From: Chromatiaceae bacterium | GTDB lineage: Bacteria; Pseudomonadota; Gammaproteobacteria; Chromatiales; Chromatiaceae | Length of the DNA: 64,000 nucleotides | Assembly (NCBI GenBank): GCA_024235315.1 | Contig: JACKMP010000009.1 | Coordinates: 1 to 64,000 of the forward strand | Direction: 5' to 3' | Shown: positions 17,143 through 25,746 of the stretch, piece by piece | Layout: each line of letters starts with the position of its first letter | How positions within the stretch are numbered: position 1 is the first letter of the stretch | The notes under the pieces: model-generated | Seen by the model: the letters and a program-made list of their open reading frames with translations, nothing else | Database searches by the model: none | What the model was told of the DNA's origin: nothing | Program-made: the position numbers and the translations under genes

Positions 17143-18108
17143 TTATTGGAACGCATTTTCTTCCACTTTCAGGTAGACGTGGCCGATAACCCGTCCCAGT
17201 TCGTCGAAGTTGTACCAGTCACTGTAGGCGCTCAAATCTTTCTTGACCGGCTTGACCATTTCGTAATCGCTCATACCCTGTTCGTAGTAGCGCTGCACTG
17301 CGCCAAGCAGTTGTTGCAGGAAGAGCAGCTGTTCCTCGGCGATCTCCCGACCGCCACTGTGCCCGTGTCCTGGCAGATACCAGCGGCTGTTCGTCCCCAA
17401 AGCGACCTTGACGGCGCGAATTTGCCCGTAGATATCGCTGTCCTCCGGTCTTGCCGACTGAATCCGCCTGTTGGTTACGATGTCGCCGGTGAACAAAGCG
17501 CTTTCTGCCGGCAGTTCAATCATGATGTCATTGTCGCTGTGTGCCTTGCCTGTGTGGTAGATGTGGAAGGAGAGCTCACCGATAGGGATCACTTCGCCGC
17601 CCTTCAAGCCAATATTGGGCCCGTTCACTTTGGTCCCGTCGGTAGCCCCTTGCGTCAGCCGGCTGAACAAGGCGATCCATTCCTCGCCGGCCCCAGCGTC
17701 GACGTGCTCGAGCATGCGCTGGTGGGCGTAGATGCGGGCATGCGGATAGGATTCGCGTATCGCGTGGTTGCCCAGCCAGTGGTCGCCGTGCACATGGGTG
17801 TTGAATACGGCAACGATCGGCTTGTCGCTTACACTGCGAATGCTGTGCAGCAGCCTGCGGCCTATCTGTACGCTGCTGCCGGGGTCCACCACCACAACGC
17901 CGTCACGCGTCACGACGAAGCCGGGGTTGTTCATGAAGCCGGCGGTTTGAGGATTGGGGAATTCCTGCGGGCCATGTGCGATGTACACGTGCTCGGAAAC
18001 TCGCCTGACGACAAGGTCCTCGTCTCCCGGAAGCGGTTGCGGTGAGTGTGCCAGTGCACTGCTGCACAACACCATGCTCAGCAGCGCTTGCCTGTTCCAG
18101 CATGTCAT
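17143..18108 (-). CDS. Secreted MBL-fold metallohydrolase
   Basis: A metallo-beta-lactamase-fold hydrolase of 321 residues. It has an N-terminal signal-like segment (MTCWNRQALLSMVLCSSALA) and the di-metal motif 'THVHGDHWLGN', with later ligands in 'TGKAHSDNDIM', 'FTGDIV' and 'LPGHGH'. The pattern resembles the SoxH/quinoprotein-relay MBL group. The substrate is unknown. The start at 18108 overlaps the nitrilase stop by four bases (ATGA), so the two are translationally coupled. The frame is open about 80 codons further upstream, but that lies inside the nitrilase gene. It is the third gene of the operon DUF4242-nitrilase-MBL. Confidence 0.85.
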   Translation of the reverse strand: MTCWNRQALLSMVLCSSALAHSPQPLPGDEDLVVRRVSEHVYIAHGPQEFPNPQTAGFMNNPGFVVTRDGVVVVDPGSSVQIGRRLLHSIRSVSDKPIVAVFNTHVHGDHWLGNHAIRESYPHARIYAHQRMLEHVDAGAGEEWIALFSRLTQGATDGTKVNGPNIGLKGGEVIPIGELSFHIYHTGKAHSDNDIMIELPAESALFTGDIVTNRRIQSARPEDSDIYGQIRAVKVALGTNSRWYLPGHGHSGGREIAEEQLLFLQQLLGAVQRYYEQGMSDYEMVKPVKKDLSAYSDWYNFDELGRVIGHVYLKVEENAFQ

Positions 18109-19073
18109 CGGGTTGCTTCCGTGCCTGACTGCGGGTGTTGCAAGAATTGAGCGGGGGCATAGGCGCTCGTATTGACCTGCAACGTGAAGATGTCCGGACG
18201 TGAATAGTGGCCGACCACGTCCAGTGTCCGGCGTGCTGTGGACGCACGTTCGATGTCGATGTCGGCGTACACGATGCCTTCTTCGTTGTGAAGTGGTCCG
18301 GCAACGAGTTGTCCGCCGGGTGCAATGACTGCCGAATCGCCGCTGTTGACCCATTCATCAGCGTCCGGATACAGCGTGGCGCGCTCCTCCAGGTCATCAG
18401 GCATGTCGGTTGCATGCAGCAGGTTGCCGCTGTTGATCACCCAGCAGCCAGCTTCACGGGCAATATGCTGCATGCTGCAGAGCCAGTCGTCACCACTGTC
18501 GTACGTCGTCGCGATGTAGATATCAATGCCCTGGGCATACAGTGCGTAGCGGCTCAATGGCATGTAGTTTTCCCAGCAGATCAGGGTGCCGATGCGACCG
18601 ACTGGTGTGTCGACAGTGCGCAGACCGGATGCGTCTCCCGTTCCCCAGACCATCCGTTCCGGGTTGGTCGGCATGAGCTTGCGGTGCCTGTTCCGTAATG
18701 TACCGTCGGGGCCGATGATCACCGCGGTGTTGTACAGGGTCGCGCGACTGGAGTCGTGATCGCGCTCGTGCATGCCACATACCACCGTCACCTGATGCCT
18801 CCGGGCCGCCTGGTACAACGCGTCCAGCTGAGCGCTCTTGAGATCCACCGCATTCTCGAGCAGGCGTTTGTGCAGTGCCTCGTTGGTGCCCCAGTCGCTC
18901 CCTGGGCGTAAGCGCCAGATCCATGCCGGGTATCCGGGAATGAATGCCTCGGTGAAGACGACCAGCCTGGCGCCCTCGGCAGCGGCCTGGTCGACCCGTT
19001 CAACAGCACGGGCAATGCTCGCATCGCGGTTCAACACGACGGGTGCTTTCTGGATTACGGCAATCTTGCTCAT
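18105..19073 (-). CDS. Nitrilase-family carbon-nitrogen hydrolase
   Basis: A 322-residue enzyme of the nitrilase superfamily with the catalytic triad Glu42 ('FTEAFIPGYPAW'), Lys132 ('HRKLMPT') and Cys166 ('LICWENYMP'). The CWENYMP context and 'FIPGYP' match true nitrilases or cyanide hydratases better than amidases, so conversion of an organic nitrile to acid and ammonia is likely. The real substrate is unknown. It overlaps both neighbours by four bases, indicating tight co-translation with the DUF4242 protein and the MBL hydrolase. The operon diverges from the membrane regulator at 19578. Confidence 0.88.
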   Translation of the reverse strand: MSKIAVIQKAPVVLNRDASIARAVERVDQAAAEGARLVVFTEAFIPGYPAWIWRLRPGSDWGTNEALHKRLLENAVDLKSAQLDALYQAARRHQVTVVCGMHERDHDSSRATLYNTAVIIGPDGTLRNRHRKLMPTNPERMVWGTGDASGLRTVDTPVGRIGTLICWENYMPLSRYALYAQGIDIYIATTYDSGDDWLCSMQHIAREAGCWVINSGNLLHATDMPDDLEERATLYPDADEWVNSGDSAVIAPGGQLVAGPLHNEEGIVYADIDIERASTARRTLDVVGHYSRPDIFTLQVNTSAYAPAQFLQHPQSGTEATR

Positions 19074-19375
19074 TGAGTGGCTCCGGTAAGGGTCTGGACG
19101 GGCCGTTGGGCCGTTGAGGGATCGAGCAGACCATTTATTTGCTCAACCCGGTCCGCGGGAAAGCCACTCAATTCAGCATGTTTCAGAATCAGGTCGGCAT
19201 TCGGGGCGATGTAAACGCAATAAAACTTGTTCTGGGTCAGGTAGCTGTGGACCCACTGTATCTGCTCGCCCAGCGTGTCGATGACCTCATTGGACTGGCG
19301 GGCGCCACCCTGTCGCTCTTCCGGACTCATGTCGCCAACGCCCTGGATCTCTCTTTCAATCATGAATTTCGGCAT
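19070..19375 (-). CDS. DUF4242 small protein
   Basis: A 101-residue ferredoxin-like-fold protein that starts MPKFMIEREIQGVG and continues 'ELG'-like 'LGEQIQWVHSYLTQNKFYCVYIAP' in the family order, ending with 'HAELSGFPADRV'. These are the DUF4242 hallmarks. One Streptomyces member binds nickel, but a general function is unknown. It is the first gene of the nitrilase operon. DUF4242 genes recur next to SARP or CadC-like regulators, which fits its divergent neighbour. Confidence 0.8.
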   Translation of the reverse strand: MPKFMIEREIQGVGDMSPEERQGGARQSNEVIDTLGEQIQWVHSYLTQNKFYCVYIAPNADLILKHAELSGFPADRVEQINGLLDPSTAQRPVQTLTGATQ

Positions 19376-19577
19376 TTCGGTGTCCCCTCATTGAGATGTG
19401 GACCGGTAGCTCGGGGAAAGCCTCGGCCACGTGTGCTGTAATCGTTGTTGCGAGTGCGATAAAAAACCTGCAGGAACCACTAACTTTTTCCGAAGAGAAT
19501 AAAATGCTTTTAAAAACAGGTGGGTATGTTGGGCCGGTCCGTATTGGGCAGCGCTTGTCTGCGCGCCAGGAAGACCT

Positions 19578-21242
19578 GTGCCGGAGGTGAGTGGTGACCA
19601 AGACGGAGCCATGCACATTGGCTCCTGGTTGTTCTACCCGGAATTGAATCGGGTCAGGGATGCCAACTCAGTCGTTCAATTGGAACCCAAGGCCGCGCTG
19701 GCACTGAAGCTGCTGGCTGAGCGAGCCGGCAAGCCCGTGACGCGCCAGGAACTACTCGATGCCGTGTGGGCCAACGTGGTGGTGAGCGACGATGCACTCA
19801 CTCAGGTGATCATCAAGCTGCGCAAGGCACTGGGAGATGACGCGCGCAACCCTCGTTACATCCAAACTATCCCGAAACGCGGTTACTGCCTGCTGGCAGA
19901 GGTAAAGGCCGGATCCAATGCTGCCCATGCGCCGGCAAAGCGGCCGGCAATCATCACTTCGGATAAGCGCCGCAACCCAGCCCGGATCGTAGTGGCCTTG
20001 GTGGTGATACTGGCAGTGGGGGTGCTCGGGTATCTGCTTGTCGATGATCAACCGCTGCCCAATGTCGAGGCAGACACCGCGGACGAGGCAGCATCTCCTG
20101 CTGCCGCGACGCTGATGGTCATGCCATTCGAGGGGGTTACCGGGAGTGAGCGCGAGCGGCGTTTTGCACGAGGCATGCGTGCCGACCTGGTCACCGACCT
20201 GGGCGGGCTGTCCGACCTGGTCGTGATCAGCCCATCGATGGACGGGATAGCTCCGGCAGCGTCGCGCTATCAGGTTTATGGCGACGTGCAGCAGGTCGGT
20301 GAGTTGATCGGTGTGCATGTGCGCTTAGTGGAATCAGAATCCGCTCGGCAGTTATGGTCACAACGCTATGAACGCAGGTTGGACGATTTTTTCCAGGTCC
20401 AGCGGTCGATCAGCCGCGACGTCGTACGGCAACTCGCGCTCGAAGTGACGGCGGCGGACCTGCAGCGTCTGGCCGATCGGTACACGCCAAGCCTGGATGC
20501 CTACGAAGATTTTCTGCGCGGCCAGGCTGAGCTGTTGATACGGGGACGCGAGGCGAACATGGCCGCTCGTCACTGGTACCGCGAAGCCCTTGCGCATGAT
20601 CCGAATTTTGCGCGAGCGTACGCTGGCTTGGCGTTGAGCTTTGCAGCCGACTACAGAAATCATTGGACCCAGGATGGCCAGGGGGCGCTGCGGCTGGCGC
20701 AAGAGATGGCGCAGACCGGTGCCCAGATAGATCCCAATATCTCGGAGGTGTATTGGGTGCTTGGCTATGTCGCGGCACAGTACCGGCAGCACGAAAAGGC
20801 GTTGCTTCATCTGCAGCGGGCGCTCGAGATCGATCATTCCTACGCGGACGCGTACGCACTCATGGGCGGCATAAACACTTACATCGGTCGACCTGAACTG
20901 AGTATCGGCCAGCTACGCGACGCGATGCGCCTCAACCAGGATGCCGGCTACCTGTACTACTTGCTGCTCGGCCGGGCTTACTATTTCACGCAAAAGCCTG
21001 AGCAGGCGATGATCAATCTGAGTGAATCCCTTGCACGCAATGCGACCAACCTCGAAACGCATATCTATATGCTGGCGGTGGCAGCAGCGCGGGACGACGC
21101 TGATACGGTGGAATGGGAAGCCGAGGAGATTGGGGTGATTGCGCCGGAGTTCAGTATAGACGTTTGGTTGGAGACCTATCCCATGACCGACCGGGGCCAG
21201 CGCGAGATGCTTGGGGACGCATTTGATCGTGTGGAAATGTAG
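19578..21242 (+). CDS. CadC/ToxR-like membrane transcriptional regulator with TPRs
   Basis: This protein of about 554 residues combines an N-terminal OmpR/PhoB-type winged helix (about 15-110; 'VTRQELLDAVWANVVVSDDALTQ', 'YIQTIPKRGYCL'), one membrane helix (about 138-156), a TolB/FlgO-like domain ('LMVMPFEG...RRFARGMRADLVTDL') and TPR repeats from about 330. It is likely a one-component membrane-bound regulator with a periplasmic sensor. It diverges from the DUF4242-nitrilase-MBL operon across about 200 bases and is the best candidate for controlling it. I keep the GTG at 19578 because AGGAAG lies five bases upstream. The ATG at 19611 is possible. Confidence 0.85.
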   Translation: MPEVSGDQDGAMHIGSWLFYPELNRVRDANSVVQLEPKAALALKLLAERAGKPVTRQELLDAVWANVVVSDDALTQVIIKLRKALGDDARNPRYIQTIPKRGYCLLAEVKAGSNAAHAPAKRPAIITSDKRRNPARIVVALVVILAVGVLGYLLVDDQPLPNVEADTADEAASPAAATLMVMPFEGVTGSERERRFARGMRADLVTDLGGLSDLVVISPSMDGIAPAASRYQVYGDVQQVGELIGVHVRLVESESARQLWSQRYERRLDDFFQVQRSISRDVVRQLALEVTAADLQRLADRYTPSLDAYEDFLRGQAELLIRGREANMAARHWYREALAHDPNFARAYAGLALSFAADYRNHWTQDGQGALRLAQEMAQTGAQIDPNISEVYWVLGYVAAQYRQHEKALLHLQRALEIDHSYADAYALMGGINTYIGRPELSIGQLRDAMRLNQDAGYLYYLLLGRAYYFTQKPEQAMINLSESLARNATNLETHIYMLAVAAARDDADTVEWEAEEIGVIAPEFSIDVWLETYPMTDRGQREMLGDAFDRVEM

Positions 21243-21378
21243 CCTTGGGTTCCAATTGTTACTTGGCAACCGTCAACAGTTCTTTCGACTATCGGTATGC
21301 GTCGGCGATATCGTCGTCGGCCCTATTTCCCGCCGCTTCAACTCCGCAGCGTCCTCAGGAGATCCATGCCGGCCAACA

Positions 21379-21413
21379 CTTCCGGCCTAACCCTTTGCCG
21401 GGGCGTTGGCACA
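21379..21413. repeat. Weak partial copy of the dispersed repeat
   Basis: 'CCGGCCTAACCCTTTGCCGG' followed by 'GGCGTTGGCACAAGG' resembles the left half at 4955 and 14228 with several changes. It lies in the ~280-base gap after the regulator gene, which otherwise shows nothing. Confidence 0.35.
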
Positions 21414-21523
21414 AGGAGAGAAAAGCGCCCCATCGATCCAGTAAGATTCGCCAGGCACCCTGAGGCCAGCAGCACCATCGGCGCAAGTTTTTTTGTGATA
21501 CACCCTTACCTTGCCGAAATGCC

Positions 21524-22720
21524 GTGACACTTGATAACACCAAACCACCCTCGCAACTCGCGGATAACGGCGGACGCCGTGTGCTGGTCATCGGTCCACG
21601 CCGCGCGTTGATCGATCACCTGCGCACGCGCGGCATTGCTTTCAGTGTATGGCGGGAGCACGCCAGCTTTGCGATTGCGGATGCACAACAGGTGCTGACC
21701 GCACCCCTCTGGAACACGACAGAAAAGCTCAAGCGCACGATTACCGAGGCGTTCGGTGATACGCATTACAGCCATGTGATCGCGGGCACTGAAGGCGCCG
21801 TGTACCCCGCCGCACTGGCCCGCAGACTGCTCGGTGCCAGGTTGTCCACTGCGACCACCGCACTGCGTTGCCGTGACAAGCTGGCCATGAAGGAATACCT
21901 GGCTGAGTTCGATATCCCGATGACCGCATTCATGGCGGAGTCGTCGGCGCGTTCGGCAACGGAGGTGTTTGCGCGCCTGGGTACACCGGTGGTGCGCAAG
22001 CGGCGCAAGTCTTCCGGCGGCCGGGACCTGAGTTTCGTCCACCGTGAGCAGGACCTGGTACTGCAGAAGGACGGCCGGAATATCCTTGAACGTTTCGTCT
22101 CGGCGCCGGAGGCGAGTATCGAGTCGTACCTGAGCGGCGGTGAGATCCGCTTCGTCAACACCACCCGCTACGTCGAGAAACGCCACGTCAATTTCGTACC
22201 TGCCGATTTCGATGAGGGGACGCTGACGGCGATGCTCGAATTGAATCGCCGCGTCCTCAAGGCGCTGAAGATCAACTGGGGAATCACTCACCTCGAGGTC
22301 TACCTGACCGAGGCCGGTCTGCTGTTCGGCGAGATCGCACTGCGCCCACCCGGTGGCTACATCATGAACGCCATGCGCCATGCCTACGGTTTCGACCCCT
22401 GGGCGGCGTTCGTCGCGATGGAACTGAACGAGCCATTCGCTTTCACGCAGGCACCTTCAGGGTATGCCTGTGTCGAGGTCCTGCATCCGGGCTGCGGATT
22501 GGTCACGGCCGTGCGCGGCGAACAGCGGGTGCGGGCGCATCCGGCAATGCGCGAGTTCCACCTCAAGGTGGGTCCGGGCGATGTGATCGGTGAGCGGCAG
22601 GGCGCCGGCCAGGACGTCGGCTACCTGTTGCACGTCAGTTCCTCCCCGCAGGCACGACTGGCACTGTTGGATGAGTTCCGCCACAGCCTGTCGATCACGC
22701 TGCAAGAAGACGGTGTGTGA
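21524..22720 (+). CDS. ATP-grasp domain protein
   Basis: A 398-residue cytoplasmic ATP-grasp enzyme of the carboxylate-amine/thiol ligase superfamily. The central region shows 'LRCRDKLAMKEYLAEFDIPM', then 'VVRKRRKSSGGRDLSFV' (nucleotide-binding loop) and 'EVYLTEAGLLFGEIALRPPGGYI', where Glu and the downstream Arg/Gly are the expected metal and phosphate ligands. A Rossmann-like pre-domain precedes it. It begins with GTG, because the nearby ATG at 21519 runs into a stop. No partner biosynthetic gene is adjacent and the convergent neighbour is a methyltransferase, so the ligated substrates cannot be named. Confidence 0.8.
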   Translation: MTLDNTKPPSQLADNGGRRVLVIGPRRALIDHLRTRGIAFSVWREHASFAIADAQQVLTAPLWNTTEKLKRTITEAFGDTHYSHVIAGTEGAVYPAALARRLLGARLSTATTALRCRDKLAMKEYLAEFDIPMTAFMAESSARSATEVFARLGTPVVRKRRKSSGGRDLSFVHREQDLVLQKDGRNILERFVSAPEASIESYLSGGEIRFVNTTRYVEKRHVNFVPADFDEGTLTAMLELNRRVLKALKINWGITHLEVYLTEAGLLFGEIALRPPGGYIMNAMRHAYGFDPWAAFVAMELNEPFAFTQAPSGYACVEVLHPGCGLVTAVRGEQRVRAHPAMREFHLKVGPGDVIGERQGAGQDVGYLLHVSSSPQARLALLDEFRHSLSITLQEDGV

Positions 22721-22782
22721 AGCAGTGAAGAGCGCCGACTGGAAGTGCTTAGTGATTCTTTCCCGCACGGACGGCAGGGCAG

Positions 22783-24009
22783 CTACTCCGGCATCGATCG
22801 CCGTGCGTGAATCCAGAGGTTGCGCGGGGTGACCTGGCGCGGGCAGAACCCGCGCAACGAGACCTCGTAGCCCTGTTCCTCGAGGTACAGGCACCGGTCA
22901 TAGGCCAGCCACAGCTCAAGCGGTCTGCGAAACAGCTGACGTACCAGGTCCTCGCGTGAAACCTGGGCAAGACGTTCGCGCCCAAGTCGCTCCATGTGCG
23001 CATAATCGACACGATCCGGCAGCACGACCCTTTTGATCATCGCGGCACGTCGGCAGAAGTCCCGGAAATCATCTCCCGCTTCAGACGGTGAAAGCGATGG
23101 AACCGGCAGGTAGTCCCGGTAGTCGCAGTACGTACGCAACAGGCTGTCGAATCCCAGGCGCCATTGTTGCAGCCGCTTGCGGTTGCGACGCGCGTTGGGC
23201 GCTGCATTGACCGTTTCCTGTACAGCCAGCTTGAGCGCTTCGTAATCCAGGCACAGGTGCGTGCTTTGCCGTACATGGTCCGACAAGGGACGATAAGGGT
23301 TGTCATCGGTCTGGTGATAACAGCAGGGAACCAGATCAATTTGCGCCACCCTGCCAGCACAGCAGTTGCGCAGCATGCTGACATGCAGGCGGCCACAGGC
23401 ATGCAGCGCGATGTGACTTGAATCGCCCGAACAGAACCGGGCAACGCTGGCAGCGAGAACATCCTGTTGTTCAAACCTTATGCCAAGTCCCTGGTCAGCC
23501 GCGATCTGGATGCCTTGTCCAATCAGCGCCGGGTCTTTTTCCAGCGCGATAACTTCGTGACGGCAGTCGCGCTCGAGCAACCTTCGACTCAAATGGCCTT
23601 TGCCGGCACACCATTCCACCAGTTGCCTGTCTGCTTGGTCCGACAGCTTTTCACGCGCGACCACAAAACGCTCCACCTGCTCCCATTTGCGGGGCTTCAC
23701 CCCGTCAGGCGCGTCGAACGAATCCGAGTATGGGGCGTCTTCGCGTGGAGAGTAATCGGGATACTGTGGCAAGCGGATACCGAGTTCTTCCCGCGCAAAG
23801 ACGTTCAGCAGCGTCGGATCAGCGGCCAGTGCCTCGAGCATGCTGTCGTCGATGTCCCGCAGGACAATCCGCCAATGCGGATGGTGGTCATACCATGAAA
23901 GCTGCGGCTGCTTGAATGGGACCTCGCTCCACAGCCAATGCCACTCGGCCAGAAGGTTGTCCAGCTCACGAAAATGACAGCGGAACGACGAGGCGCGTGT
24001 TGGGTTCAA
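22783..24009 (-). CDS. SAM-dependent methyltransferase, GSTCD/TRM13-like
   Basis: A 408-residue protein whose central Rossmann domain carries the motif 'VEWCAGKGHLSRRLL' (SAM loop), 'VIALEKDP' and 'DLVPCCYHQ', characteristic of the Methyltransf_32-type group that includes eukaryotic GSTCD and TRM13-like proteins. The N-terminal ~110 residues are variable, and the C-terminal part is a helical bundle ending 'NLWIHAR'. The substrate, possibly RNA, is unknown. It converges on the ATP-grasp gene. Confidence 0.75.
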   Translation of the reverse strand: MNPTRASSFRCHFRELDNLLAEWHWLWSEVPFKQPQLSWYDHHPHWRIVLRDIDDSMLEALAADPTLLNVFAREELGIRLPQYPDYSPREDAPYSDSFDAPDGVKPRKWEQVERFVVAREKLSDQADRQLVEWCAGKGHLSRRLLERDCRHEVIALEKDPALIGQGIQIAADQGLGIRFEQQDVLAASVARFCSGDSSHIALHACGRLHVSMLRNCCAGRVAQIDLVPCCYHQTDDNPYRPLSDHVRQSTHLCLDYEALKLAVQETVNAAPNARRNRKRLQQWRLGFDSLLRTYCDYRDYLPVPSLSPSEAGDDFRDFCRRAAMIKRVVLPDRVDYAHMERLGRERLAQVSREDLVRQLFRRPLELWLAYDRCLYLEEQGYEVSLRGFCPRQVTPRNLWIHARRSMPE

Positions 24010-24116
24010 TTCAGAAATCTCGTCAATGCGGTCTGTCTTTTTTTGGTCCGCATGGGCGCGGTGTAATGCTGTTGAGAAAGTTTGGTGCTTGCCGGTAGCG
24101 CTTCCCCAGGCGCCGC

Positions 24117-24245
24117 TTCTGGCCGCCCCTTCCTGGGTCGGTGGCTCAAGGGCTTGTCCTGATGTTCTCGAAGAAATTCAGCGGATTATGAAGCAGTGGG
24201 TTGGGGATGCCCACGGGGTCAGGGTGCCAGGTCCCTGCGGGAGAA
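24117..24245. repeat. Dispersed intergenic repeat, near-complete copy
   Basis: Left part: CTGGCCGCCCCTTCCTGG, then GGTGGCTCAAGGGCTTGTCCTG. Right part: 'TTCAGCGGATTATGAAGCAG' and 'GATGCCCACGGGG-TCAGG'. It lies in the ~400-base gap between the methyltransferase and enolase-family genes. The minus strand encodes 'REHQDKPLSHRPRK', close to the copy at 14228. The remainder of the gap holds nothing I recognise. Confidence 0.75.
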
Positions 24246-24406
24246 CAGAAACCAGGGCTCCAACAGCAGACCTGGGCTCATCCCTGATCCAAAATCTGGT
24301 GTGCCGGGCGCCCCGCAAACGGTCCGCGCGCCGACATGTCAGTTTTTCTGACTATGCTCAGTCATGGGGTCACCCGGCAAACCTTGAGCGGCGGGGGAGC
24401 GAGTCC

Positions 24407-25507
24407 ATGCAGCGCCAATCTCTGACAATCAGGCATATCAGGGCACGGCCGGTGGTTCTCCGATTGAAACGGCCGATCGTTGCGCGCATCGCCACGATAG
24501 AGGACTGGCCGCTCATCCTCATCGATCTCCAAACGGAAGAGGGCATCGTCGGCCGTAGCTACCTGGAGCCTTACATCGTCAAATCGATGCGTTACCTCGT
24601 GCCGGCGTTGAATGACCTTTCCGACTTGCTGAAAGGTCGAACGGTTGCTCCGGTTGAGCTGTACGAGGCCGCGCGCAAGTCGCTCCACTTCGTCGGTTAT
24701 CAGGGTCTGTCCATGATCGCTGTCGCCGGACTGGACATGGCGGCCTGGGATGCGCTCGCCAAGGCGGCGGGAGTGCCGCTATGCGTACTGTTGGGCGGTA
24801 CCGTGGGTCCGGTGAAGTCATACAACAGCAATGGTCTGTGGCTCAAGGAGCCCGAAGCCGTTGCGAAAGAGGCTGTTGATCTCCTTGAAGAAGGGGGGTT
24901 CACTGGGCTGAAGCTCCGACTTGGTCGTGAGCGTGTCGACGAGGATATCGCGACGATCAGGGCAGTGCGTGAGGCGGTAGGCACCGACGTTGAGCTGATG
25001 GTTGATTTCAATCAGGGGCTGACTCTTGCAGACGCTCTCCGGCGCTGTCACATGATCGATGATCTGGGCCTTTCCTGGATCGAGGAGCCGATCGTTTACG
25101 ACAACCTGGACGGCTATGTGCAGCTCACCGCTGATTTGAAGACACCGATACAGATCGGCGAGAACTTCTACGGGGCCCGGGATCTTCACCTGGCACTCCA
25201 GCGGAAGGCCTGCGATCTCGTGATGCCTGACTTCATGCGTATCGGCGGTGTCACGGGATGGATGAGGGCGCAGGCGATCGCCGCTGCGGCGGGTGTTCCT
25301 GTGTCGACACATCTCTACCCCGAGGTTGCCGCGCAGGTCATGCGGGTCACCGAGACCGCGCATTGGTTGGAGTGGCAGAACTGGGCTGATCCGATCCTGC
25401 AGCAGCCATACGAGCTGAAGGACGGGTGGCTACACGTGCCCGATGTCCCGGGTGTGGGCATTGAATGGGACGAAGATGCGGTTGCCGCTCACCTCGCAGA
25501 TCTCTGA
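24407..25507 (+). CDS. Enolase-superfamily enzyme, mandelate racemase subgroup
   Basis: A 366-residue enolase-superfamily (beta/alpha)7-barrel enzyme that would abstract the alpha-proton of a carboxylate. It has the KxR pair in 'GLKLRLGRE', metal ligands in 'MVDFNQ', 'WIEEPI' and 'IGENFYG', and the second base His in 'VSTHLYPEV', placing it in the mandelate-racemase/acid-sugar-dehydratase subgroup. The substrate is not evident. I start at the ATG at 24407, preceded by GGGGGAG. The frame stays open upstream to 24026, but that extension runs through the intergenic repeat and is not protein-like. Confidence 0.88.
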   Translation: MQRQSLTIRHIRARPVVLRLKRPIVARIATIEDWPLILIDLQTEEGIVGRSYLEPYIVKSMRYLVPALNDLSDLLKGRTVAPVELYEAARKSLHFVGYQGLSMIAVAGLDMAAWDALAKAAGVPLCVLLGGTVGPVKSYNSNGLWLKEPEAVAKEAVDLLEEGGFTGLKLRLGRERVDEDIATIRAVREAVGTDVELMVDFNQGLTLADALRRCHMIDDLGLSWIEEPIVYDNLDGYVQLTADLKTPIQIGENFYGARDLHLALQRKACDLVMPDFMRIGGVTGWMRAQAIAAAAGVPVSTHLYPEVAAQVMRVTETAHWLEWQNWADPILQQPYELKDGWLHVPDVPGVGIEWDEDAVAAHLADL

Positions 25508-25515
25508 AGAGGGAT

Positions 25516-25743
25516 TCAGACGGTGATCGACCCGGCGGACGGGGCGTCGGCGAAACGGGCCGGGGCCAGCCAGTGGTGCACGTTGCGGGTCAGTGCGCGG
25601 GGTCCAACCATCGTCAGCTGGCCGTCGGCCAGCGCGGGTTGGTAGGAGAAGTCGCCCATCCACAGCTCGATCATCGTGCGCAGGTCAGGCCGCACTTTTT
25701 GATTGCGCACAGCAGGTTGAAGCTGCGCGCGAGCCCATGGCAA
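25516..25743 (-). pseudogene. C-terminal remnant of an HxlR-type regulator
   Basis: 'DLRTMIELWMGDFSYQPAL', 'ADGQLTMVGPRALTRNVHHWL' and 'APARFADA' match the SCP2-like C-terminal tail found on some HxlR-family winged-helix regulators. The DNA-binding N-terminal ~100 residues are missing and there is no proper start codon (only TTG at 25743). It lies directly behind the octahaem cytochrome gene on the same strand. Confidence 0.55.
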
Positions 25744-25746
25744 GAC

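Noticed and set aside
16756..18045. Long plus-strand open frame over DUF3087 and the MBL gene
   Set aside because: It is antisense to two recognisable proteins and has no family pattern of its own.
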